In this document: positions 1 through 4,611 of the stretch, in pieces
Layout: each line of letters opens with the position of its first letter
How positions within the stretch are numbered: the first letter of the stretch is position 1
DNA from: an uncultured Kingella sp.
Lineage (GTDB): Bacteria; Pseudomonadota; Gammaproteobacteria; Burkholderiales; Neisseriaceae
Direction of reading: 5' to 3'
NCBI GenBank assembly: GCA_916720425.1
Contig: CAKARD010000078.1
Span: 1 to 5,956 of the forward strand
Length of the DNA: 5,956 nt
Translations under genes and position numbers: made by a program
Notes under the pieces: model-generated
The model's input: the letters and a program-made list of their open reading frames with translations, nothing else
Databases searched by the model: none
What the model was told of the DNA's origin: nothing

Positions 1-192
1 GCCATTTTCTTCTTGATGAGATAAAAGTTTATGTCCTGTATGGCGACAAAATGCCGTAAAATCTTCCAAAACATTAGGGTCGGTAGCATGCACGGTTATC
101 ACTGTGCCACTGGGCAAAGATGCTAAAGCTTTTTTGGTACGCAACATGGGCATAGGACATTTTAAGCCACGTAAATCTAATTCTTGTTGCAT
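1..192 (-). CDS. TusA/SirA-family sulfur carrier protein (partial, C-terminus beyond window)
   Basis: The 64 residues visible start at an ATG at 192 and run off the left edge without a stop. The N-terminal pattern LDLRGLKCPMPML (residues 5-17) contains the CPxP signature of the TusA family. Cys12 is the expected persulfide-carrying residue. The following stretch has the usual family shape: a basic helix (RTKKAL), PSGTVITVHATDPN (strand plus ADDP-like turn), then a helix with FCRHTGH. By comparison with E. coli TusA (about 81 aa), only some 10-15 residues are missing. Family members pass sulfur to tRNA thiolation, molybdenum cofactor or other sulfur-relay partners in the cytoplasm. Which of these applies here cannot be told, because several paralogues (TusA, YedF/YeeD-like) share the motif. 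A ribosome binding site AGGAAGA lies 7 nt before the ATG. The gene is divergent from the Roadblock-like gene. Confidence 0.9.
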   Translation of the reverse strand, partial: MQQELDLRGLKCPMPMLRTKKALASLPSGTVITVHATDPNVLEDFTAFCRHTGHKLLSHQEENG

Positions 193-199
193 GATTTGT

Positions 200-206
200 T
201 CTTCCT
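200..206 (-). promoter_or_regulatory. Ribosome binding site of the tusA-like gene
   Basis: AGGAAGA on the minus strand, 7 nt upstream of the ATG at 192, supports that start codon. Confidence 0.75.
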
Positions 207-219
207 AATTGACAATGAT

Positions 220-248
220 ATAATAATATTTTAAATTATTTTGCTCAA
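220..248 (-). promoter_or_regulatory. Candidate sigma70 promoter of the tusA-like gene
   Basis: On the minus strand, a -35 box TTGAGC (243-248, 4 of 6 consensus bases) is followed by a 17-nt spacer and a -10 box TATTAT (220-225, 5 of 6). Transcription would start near 213, giving a leader of roughly 20 nt before the ATG at 192. Box match, spacing and short leader agree, but the whole region is AT-rich, so chance boxes are possible. Confidence 0.5.
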
Positions 249-428
249 TTTTGCGGGATAGAATATACAAAATATGATTCAAACGTGTTGGCATTTTAGA
301 TAAGAAATGGGTTTTTTGCGATAAACGGGCATAATTTCAGGCATAAATAAAAATCCATATAATTTAATTTTCCATATTTATATTGTAAAAATATGTGAAT
401 TTGAGTGAAAATTTTCATACGTGAAATG

Positions 429-456
429 TTAACATGCTTACATTCTTTTTTATAAG
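429..456 (+). promoter_or_regulatory. Candidate sigma70 promoter of the Roadblock-like gene
   Basis: A -35 box TTAACA (429-434, 5 of 6) and a -10 box TATAAG (451-456, 5 of 6) are separated by 16 nt. The predicted start near 463 leaves a leader of about 33 nt before the ATG at 496. The fit is good, though made by eye in AT-rich DNA. Confidence 0.55.
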
Positions 457-483
457 AACCAGTATACACTTTTAACACACATC

Positions 484-488
484 AGGAA
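484..488 (+). promoter_or_regulatory. Ribosome binding site of the Roadblock-like gene
   Basis: AGGAA ends 7 nt before the ATG at 496 and fixes that start codon. Confidence 0.7.
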
Positions 489-495
489 TTCTATA

Positions 496-852
496 ATGAG
501 TTTTGAACGCACCACAAAGATTTTATCAGAAATACCAGGTTTATATGGTGCTGCAATCATTAATTTTGATACCAAAGAACTAATTGCCGCACCAAGCAAA
601 AACCTGATTCCTATGGAAAGCATTATAGAAATGTGTGCACAAACCGTGCGTTATGAAAAAAATACTTTGGTAGATTTAGAATGTTATGATGTGATAGAAA
701 ATATGATCACGGCAACCGAAAATTTATATCACATTCATTATTTGGTGCCTTATTTTGATAATGTGGTGATTTATTTGATCGTGCGCCGTGATACAGCCCT
801 ACCTTTTATTTTGCGTGCACTAGAGGATGCGGGCGACGCGATGCGTTCATAA
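496..852 (+). CDS. Roadblock/LC7-like small protein (function unknown)
   Basis: This is a complete 118-residue soluble protein with no signal peptide or membrane segment. The N-terminal pattern is an amphipathic helix (RTTKILSEI) followed by PGLYGAAIINFDTKELIAA (residues 14-32). It resembles the opening of Roadblock/LC7 domains, where a helix leads into a strand reading like G-x-x-G-A-x-I-x-D. A second helix (about 41-55) and hydrophobic strands (about 76-97, including NVVIYLIVRR) follow in the expected order, and length fits the family (about 100-130 aa). Such proteins are usually dimeric scaffolds or regulators of small Ras-like GTPases (for example MglB with MglA), but no GTPase gene is visible here. 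The assignment rests on pattern likeness and is not certain. The gene is monocistronic: own promoter, ribosome binding site at 484-488, and a terminator starting 12 bp after the stop. It converges on nagZ. Physiological role unknown. Confidence 0.85.
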   Translation: MSFERTTKILSEIPGLYGAAIINFDTKELIAAPSKNLIPMESIIEMCAQTVRYEKNTLVDLECYDVIENMITATENLYHIHYLVPYFDNVVIYLIVRRDTALPFILRALEDAGDAMRS

Positions 853-863
853 CGCGTTATTTT

Positions 864-902
864 AAAACATACAGGCGGACCATTTGTTGTCCGCCTTGTT
901 TT
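864..902. terminator. Bidirectional rho-independent terminator between the Roadblock-like gene and nagZ
   Basis: A perfect 8-bp GC-rich stem, AGGCGGAC (873-880) with GTCCGCCT (889-896), closes an 8-nt loop. It is flanked by AAAACA (864-869) and TGTTTT (897-902), which also pair. The stem is therefore followed by a T-rich run on the plus strand (TTGTTTTATTT) and by TGTATGTTTT on the minus strand. The two flanking genes converge here, with stops at 852 and 905, so one element can serve both. Confidence 0.85.
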
Positions 903-904
903 AT

Positions 905-1981
905 TTAGAATGGCTCACCCACTTTGACACCATTTTCTGTATCTTTTGGGCTGGCAAGCTGTGCGCTAATGCGTTGTGCTGCTTCAAATTCTGGTGTACT
1001 CATAATGGCTTGTGCTTGTTGTGGCGTGATGGCACAAGCCATATTCTGCCAACGTTGCGCCAAATGAGGATTGTGTGGCGCAACAAAATCTTGTCGCAAT
1101 TGGTCTACTAAATCTGGACGGTTACACACTAAAACAATATCACAACCTGCTTCAAAAGATAACTGCGCCCGCTGGTGAATCCTTCCTGCGCCACACGCAC
1201 CTTCCATAGTTAAATCATCAGAAAAAATCACACCATCAAAACCCAACTGTTTGCGTAATACAGTTTGCAACCAATAACGCGAAAATCCAGCAGGCTGACC
1301 ATCTATCTTCGGATAAACTACGTGTGCTGGCATGATTGCTGCCATGCCATGTTTTACTAACACAGCAAAGGGTGCTATGTCCTCTTGCATTTCTTGCCAT
1401 GAACGCGTGTCTTCAGGCAAAACGTGATGGCTGTCACCTGCCACAAAACCATGTCCCGGAAAATGCTTGCCACAAGATTTCATGCCGCCACGATTCAGCC
1501 CTTTTTGCAAGGCTAATGCCAACTGGCTGACAACTTTAGCTTGAGCATGAAAACTACGATTTCCAATAATTGCAGATTGCCCCCAATCTAAATCTAATAC
1601 AGGCGTGAATGATAAATCTATACCACAAGCAGCCAGTTCAGTCGCCAATACCCAGCCAATTTGTTCTGCAATATTGCAGGCATGTTTAGAATCTTGATCC
1701 CATAACTGTCCCAACTGATTCATGGCAGGCAAGCGTGTAAAACCCTCAATAAAACGTTGCACACGCCCACCTTCATGATCTACGGCAATAATTAATTCAG
1801 GTTTGCGTATGGCCTTGATGTGCTGACAGAGCGTGCACAATTGTGCTATATCACGAAAATTGCGCCGAAACAAAATCACGCCACCAACAGCTGGATCTTG
1901 TAAACGTGCAATATCATCATCTGAAAGTTCATAAGTGGCAATGTCTGCCATCACCGCGCCACGTGCAAGAAAAAAAGACAT
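905..1981 (-). CDS. nagZ: Beta-N-acetylhexosaminidase NagZ (GH3 family)
   Basis: NagZ removes the N-acetylglucosamine residue from 1,6-anhydromuramyl (muro)peptides in the cytoplasm during peptidoglycan recycling. In species with AmpC/AmpR it also makes the inducing signal. The 358-residue protein is a single GH3 barrel. Visible hallmarks are VGGVILFRRN (32-41), AVDHEGGRVQR (66-76), the KHFPGHG loop (172-178) with the mobile GDSH catalytic loop (Asp183 and His185, the general acid/base dyad typical of NagZ), MPAHVVYP, and SDDLTMEGA (254-262) carrying the nucleophile Asp255. It lacks a signal peptide and the second GH3 domain, as expected for the Gram-negative cytosolic form. The ATG at 1981 is preceded by GAAAGGA and gives a 7-residue extension relative to E. 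coli NagZ, as in Neisseria. It lies 3 bp after the mgtE stop, so the two are probably co-transcribed and coupled. Confidence 0.96.
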   Translation of the reverse strand: MSFFLARGAVMADIATYELSDDDIARLQDPAVGGVILFRRNFRDIAQLCTLCQHIKAIRKPELIIAVDHEGGRVQRFIEGFTRLPAMNQLGQLWDQDSKHACNIAEQIGWVLATELAACGIDLSFTPVLDLDWGQSAIIGNRSFHAQAKVVSQLALALQKGLNRGGMKSCGKHFPGHGFVAGDSHHVLPEDTRSWQEMQEDIAPFAVLVKHGMAAIMPAHVVYPKIDGQPAGFSRYWLQTVLRKQLGFDGVIFSDDLTMEGACGAGRIHQRAQLSFEAGCDIVLVCNRPDLVDQLRQDFVAPHNPHLAQRWQNMACAITPQQAQAIMSTPEFEAAQRISAQLASPKDTENGVKVGEPF

Positions 1982-1984
1982 AAA

Positions 1985-3415
1985 CTATCCTTTCAATAAA
2001 AAAGCTGTTGCAAGCCCTAAAAAAATTAAAAACCCCCCTGAATCGGTTACTGCAGTAATCAATACAGAACTTCCCAAAGCAGGATCTTTTCCTAGTTTTT
2101 GCATAACAAAGGGAATCATTACCCCCAATACGGCCGCCAGCAATAAATTCAGTGTCATGGCAGCAATCATCACCAAACCAATGCCTAGATTGTGATACAG
2201 TGCATAGGAAATCAACCCCATAACGGTTCCCCAAACTAGGCCATTAACCAAAGCAACACCCAACTCTTTTTTTAATAAACGCACCGCTTGGCTCAACGAA
2301 ATCTGTGCATTGGCCATAGCACGTACAATCATGGTGATGGTTTGATTGCCTGAATTGCCCCCAATTCCTGCTACAATCGGCATGAGTGCCGCCAGTGCTA
2401 CAATTTGTGAAATAGAAGATTCAAACATACCAATAACGCGACTGGCAACAAAGGCAGTAACCAAGTTTATTGCTAACCATACCCAGCGATTTTTTACCGA
2501 ATCCCACACGGGAGCAAATAAATCCTCATCATCACTCAAACCCGCCATATTCAACATATCGGCTTCGCTTTCTTCGCGAATCACGTCTAACATTTCATCT
2601 ACGGTAAGGCGGCCAATTAACTTATTATTACTGTCTATCACAGGAGCCGTAACTAAATCGTAACGCTCAAATGCCGAAGCAGCTTCTTCTACATCATCCT
2701 CTGGGTGAAATTTCACCACATCGGTTGCCATAACAGTTTGAACTTGATCTTCTGGATCAGCGACCAATAATTTGCGTATGGGTAATACGCCTTGCAAAAC
2801 CTCATCTTCATCTACGACAAAGATTTTATCTGTATGATCAGGCAAACTATCAAAACGGCGTAAATAACGCAATACGACTTCACAGCTAACATCCGCACGT
2901 ATGCTAACAATATCAAAACTCATCACCGCCCCGACTTGGTTGTCTTCATACGACATGGCCGCTTGAATTTGAGCGCGTTCCTCTTCATCGCGATCTTGTA
3001 AAATCTCATGAACCACATTTTGGGGCAAGGCATCTGCCAAATCGACCAAATCATCTGCATCCATGTCTTCCATAGCAGCGACCAATTGGTCTTTATTCAT
3101 GGTTTCAATCAAGCTTTCGCGCACTGCATCAGACACTTCCAGCAAGACATCGCCATCTTCTTCAGGGGTGGCCAATCGCCAGACTAATACCCGTTCTTTG
3201 GGCGGCAAATTTTCTAATACTTCTGCCACATCAGCTGGGTGTAATTCGTGCAAAATACCAATTAGCATTTGTAATCGTGAATGGGCAAGGGGATCGGGGT
3301 GAGCCTTGTCGGCGGTAATTTGTGCATAAACAGGTAATAATTGCGAGGCAAGTTTGTGAATATGCTCAATATCTGAAGAGAGGCGTTCTGAATCGTGAAT
3401 AATTTGGTTTTCCAT
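1985..3415 (-). CDS. mgtE: Magnesium transporter/channel MgtE
   Basis: MgtE is a homodimeric inner-membrane Mg2+ channel gated by cytosolic Mg2+. At 476 residues the protein is full length for the family (about 450-480). Domain order is complete: an acidic helical MgtE-N domain (about 45-155, with LHPADVAEVLENLPP and MDADDLVDLADALP), a tandem CBS pair (about 158-280, with VGAVMSFDIVSIRAD and VMATDVVKFHPEDDVEEA), a linking helix, and five membrane helices (about 310-475). The pore signatures are present: GGNSGNQ (352-358) and TAVTDSGGF (454-462), in which Asp458 matches the selectivity-site aspartate of the family (Asp432 in Thermus thermophilus). Many Asp/Glu in the cytosolic part fit Mg2+ sensing. 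The ATG at 3415 has a strong G-rich ribosome binding site 8 nt upstream, buried in a predicted hairpin. A candidate promoter at 3562-3589 gives a leader of about 140 nt. nagZ follows directly. Confidence 0.97.
   Translation of the reverse strand: MENQIIHDSERLSSDIEHIHKLASQLLPVYAQITADKAHPDPLAHSRLQMLIGILHELHPADVAEVLENLPPKERVLVWRLATPEEDGDVLLEVSDAVRESLIETMNKDQLVAAMEDMDADDLVDLADALPQNVVHEILQDRDEEERAQIQAAMSYEDNQVGAVMSFDIVSIRADVSCEVVLRYLRRFDSLPDHTDKIFVVDEDEVLQGVLPIRKLLVADPEDQVQTVMATDVVKFHPEDDVEEAASAFERYDLVTAPVIDSNNKLIGRLTVDEMLDVIREESEADMLNMAGLSDDEDLFAPVWDSVKNRWVWLAINLVTAFVASRVIGMFESSISQIVALAALMPIVAGIGGNSGNQTITMIVRAMANAQISLSQAVRLLKKELGVALVNGLVWGTVMGLISYALYHNLGIGLVMIAAMTLNLLLAAVLGVMIPFVMQKLGKDPALGSSVLITAVTDSGGFLIFLGLATAFLLKG
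1988..1994 (-). promoter_or_regulatory. Ribosome binding site of nagZ, inside the mgtE 3' end
   Basis: GAAAGGA lies within the last codons of mgtE and ends 6 nt before the nagZ ATG at 1981. Ribosomes finishing mgtE would pass over or release at this site, which supports coupled translation and this start codon. Confidence 0.75.
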
Positions 3416-3420
3416 ACGAA

Positions 3421-3450
3421 ATACTCCCCCCGCCTATACACAGGGAGTAT
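3421..3450 (-). promoter_or_regulatory. Hairpin sequestering the mgtE Shine-Dalgarno sequence
   Basis: On the mgtE-sense strand, ATACTCCC (3443-3450) pairs perfectly over 8 bp with GGGAGTAT (3421-3428) around a 14-nt loop. The 3' arm takes in the GGGAG part of the ribosome binding site and ends 5 nt before the start codon. Such a stem would reduce mgtE translation when folded. The pairing is seen directly; a regulatory role (Mg2+, temperature or another input) is inferred. There is no U-run after it, so it is not a terminator. Confidence 0.6.
3424..3431 (-). promoter_or_regulatory. Ribosome binding site of mgtE, occluded by a stem
   Basis: GGGGGGAG sits 8 nt before the mgtE ATG at 3415. It is unusual in being extremely G-rich for this AT-rich genome and in forming part of the 3' arm of an inverted repeat (3421-3450). 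Confidence 0.7.
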
Positions 3451-3459
3451 GAGGCAGGA

Positions 3460-3507
3460 TTATGAATAAATGATTAAATAAGTGAACAAACTGGGAAGGT
3501 CGTCCAT
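3460..3507 (-). other. Possible 15-codon leader ORF upstream of mgtE
   Basis: A short frame, ATG at 3507 to TAA ending at 3460, would encode MDDLPSLFTYLIIYS. It lies wholly inside the predicted mgtE leader and stops 9 nt before the 5' arm of the hairpin that covers the mgtE ribosome binding site. Mg2+ transporter genes in enterobacteria (mgtA, mgtCBR) are controlled by leader peptides, so the placement is suggestive. Against it: there is no recognisable Shine-Dalgarno sequence before the ATG, only one proline, and a 15-codon frame is common by chance. Confidence 0.25.
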
Positions 3508-3561
3508 GATATTTATATAGAGTTAAAAACGGCGCGTATTGTAACGGAAAAAGAGAGCAAT

Positions 3562-3589
3562 AGTATAGTGAATTTATATCCCCTGCCAA
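3562..3589 (-). promoter_or_regulatory. Candidate sigma70 promoter of mgtE-nagZ
   Basis: On the minus strand, a -35 box TTGGCA (3584-3589, 5 of 6) and a -10 box TATACT (3562-3567, 5 of 6) are separated by 16 nt. Transcription would begin near 3555, giving a leader of about 140 nt. The -35 box overlaps the loop side of the hairpin at 3579-3599. Confidence 0.55.
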
Positions 3590-3599
3590 AGGAAGGGGA
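3579..3599 (-). terminator. Possible weak terminator or processing hairpin after the DUF1304-like gene
   Basis: TCCCCT (3579-3584) pairs with AGGGGA (3594-3599), and two further GC pairs sit inside beyond one mismatch, with a 3-nt loop. It begins 17 nt after the DUF1304-like stop, a normal place for a terminator. However, the sequence after it on the minus strand (TATAAATTCAC) is only AU-rich and not a proper U-tract, so it may terminate poorly and allow read-through into mgtE. Confidence 0.4.
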
Positions 3600-3615
3600 G
3601 GAATAATACGGAAGA

Positions 3616-4011
3616 TCAAAAACGTACACATGCCAAGCAAATGATACCCAATAACGCTGGAATGGTTTGAATCATAGCAACTTTGCGTTTATTGGTTGTG
3701 CTAATGTATAAATAAGTACCTGCCGCGCAAGCCGTTCCCAAACCAGCAAATAATACGCCATTTGCCATGCCATATAAATAATTGCTATTGGCAAAAGCGT
3801 GCAATAATATACCCAATGTGATCCAAGCAGCTTGGGCAAAATTATAAATAGCGAGATTATTAAAAGTAGTTTTGAGTTTAGGCAAATCTTCGACCGAGAT
3901 TTGAAACACGCGACAGAAGGTCTCTTTGCCATATTCAGGCAATTGTAGATAAGCAATGTAATAATGCAAACCAGCGACCGCAATCGCGCATAATAAGGCA
4001 ATAATTAACAT
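3616..4011 (-). CDS. DUF1304-like four-helix integral membrane protein
   Basis: This 131-residue hydrophobic protein has four predicted membrane helices, at about 3-23, 54-74, 80-103 and 111-129. The layout matches my recollection of the DUF1304 family: helix 1 followed by a short polar segment with an aromatic patch (TFCRVFQIS), then the N-x-x-x-YN turn into helix 2 (NNLAIYNFAQAAW, 51-63), a glycine-rich helix 3, and a closing Q-x-x-PALL motif (115-121). Members are about 120 aa and have no established function. The ATG at 4011 overlaps the end of ribA by 7 bp (ATGTTAA), and only a weak GGAC-type ribosome binding site precedes it, so translation is probably coupled to ribA. It is the last gene of the block that starts with tyrA, but neither membership nor position tells its role. 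The family call is by pattern only. Confidence 0.85.
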   Translation of the reverse strand: MLIIALLCAIAVAGLHYYIAYLQLPEYGKETFCRVFQISVEDLPKLKTTFNNLAIYNFAQAAWITLGILLHAFANSNYLYGMANGVLFAGLGTACAAGTYLYISTTNKRKVAMIQTIPALLGIICLACVRF

Positions 4012-4610
4012 GGTTGTTCGTCCAATAAATGATGAAGTTTTTCGGCTTTAGTATGCAAATAATGACGATTTTCTGGGTTTTGTCCCACTTGTAAAGGTAA
4101 ACGTTCTACCACATTAATCCCATTATCACGCAAAGTCTGGATTTTGTCAGGATTGTTGGTCAATAATTTGATCGCCTGCACACCCAAATTATCATAAATA
4201 TACTTAGCAATGGTAAAATCACGCGCATCAATAGGTAAACCCAATGCTAAATTGGCTTCTACCGTATCCATACCCTTATCTTGCAGAGCATAAGCACGAA
4301 TTTTATTAATTAAACCAATACCCCGTCCTTCTTGGCGCAAATACACAATGACACCTGCACCTGCCTGCTGTATTGCGCTCATAGCAGCTTCTAATTGTGC
4401 GCCACAATCGCATTTTTTTGAAAATAACGCATCACCTGTCAAACATTCCGAATGAATGCGTGATAACACAATTTCTTCGTTGAGAATGTCACCCAACACC
4501 AGCGCAATATGCTCCTGCCCTGTTCTACTGTCTTCAAAACCATGTAATTGAAACACGCCATATTGCGTAGGCAAACGGCATGATGAAATATGTTTAATTG
4601 GATTATCCAT
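4005..4610 (-). CDS. ribA: GTP cyclohydrolase II (riboflavin biosynthesis)
   Basis: RibA converts GTP to 2,5-diamino-6-ribosylamino-4(3H)-pyrimidinone 5'-phosphate, formate and pyrophosphate, the first committed step of riboflavin synthesis. The Zn2+ ligands are the three cysteines in HSECLTGDALFSKKCDCG (Cys56, Cys67 and Cys69 when numbered from the ATG). RQEGRGIGL, NKIRAYALQDKG, DTVEAN, LLTNNP and the closing YLHTKAEK-HHLL stretch are all typical. It is a stand-alone RibA, not a RibBA fusion. I place the start at the ATG at 4610 (201 aa, close to the 196 of E. coli). It sits 1 nt after the grxB stop in TAGTATG. A longer frame opens with TTG at 4628 and overlaps grxB by 17 bp, adding 6 residues the family does not need. 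Neither start has a Shine-Dalgarno sequence, so reinitiation after grxB is likely. The 3' end overlaps the DUF1304-like gene by 7 bp. Confidence 0.96.
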   Translation of the reverse strand: MDNPIKHISSCRLPTQYGVFQLHGFEDSRTGQEHIALVLGDILNEEIVLSRIHSECLTGDALFSKKCDCGAQLEAAMSAIQQAGAGVIVYLRQEGRGIGLINKIRAYALQDKGMDTVEANLALGLPIDARDFTIAKYIYDNLGVQAIKLLTNNPDKIQTLRDNGINVVERLPLQVGQNPENRHYLHTKAEKLHHLLDEQPC

Positions 4611-4611
4611 A

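Larger units (their letters stand above)
193..495. other. Divergent intergenic region, 303 bp
   Basis: This AT-rich spacer separates the divergent tusA-like and Roadblock-like genes. It contains a candidate promoter for each (220-248 minus, 429-456 plus). Between them, at 328-346, the sequence GGCATAA occurs twice as a direct repeat with a 12-bp period. I see no tRNA, no clear hairpin and no convincing open reading frame. A 60-codon minus-strand frame at 296-478 lacks a ribosome binding site and has unremarkable composition, so I do not annotate it. Confidence 0.7.
3416..3615 (-). other. Intergenic region / mgtE leader, 200 bp
   Basis: This spacer separates the tyrA-grxB-ribA-DUF1304 block from mgtE-nagZ. 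It contains, in transcription order, an imperfect hairpin (3579-3599), a candidate promoter (3562-3589), a possible leader ORF (3460-3507) and the ribosome-binding-site hairpin (3421-3450). I do not recognise an M-box riboswitch, and the leader looks short for that class (about 165 nt in known examples). Confidence 0.7.

Noticed and set aside
209..237. Plus-strand promoter TTGACA with a 17-nt spacer and TAAATT
   Set aside because: The -35 box is perfect but the -10 box matches only 4 of 6. It would give a leader of about 250 nt, while a better-placed promoter lies at 429-456. Not excluded as a secondary start.
296..478. 60-codon minus-strand open frame in the intergenic region
   Set aside because: No ribosome binding site, no recognisable motif, overlaps the promoter of the Roadblock-like gene, and the composition is that of AT-rich non-coding DNA.
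884..1111. 75-codon plus-strand open frame
   Set aside because: Antisense to nagZ, a confidently assigned gene, and starts inside the terminator.
1929..2234. Open frames on both strands across the mgtE/nagZ junction (1929-2234 minus, 1935-2195 plus)
   Set aside because: Out of frame with or antisense to conserved mgtE and nagZ coding sequence. The junction itself is intact and shows no frameshift.
3416..3560. M-box (ykoK) magnesium riboswitch upstream of mgtE
   Set aside because: I do not recognise the conserved M-box helices, and the predicted leader of about 140 nt is short. A covariance-model search (Rfam M-box) would decide.
3434..3640. 68-codon minus-strand open frame across the mgtE leader
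   Set aside because: No Shine-Dalgarno site, overlaps the 3' end of the DUF1304-like gene, and covers the promoter and hairpins that explain the region better.
3672..4001. 109-codon minus-strand frame inside the DUF1304-like gene
   Set aside because: Shadow frame: the 131-residue frame carries the family-like pattern and the coupled start.
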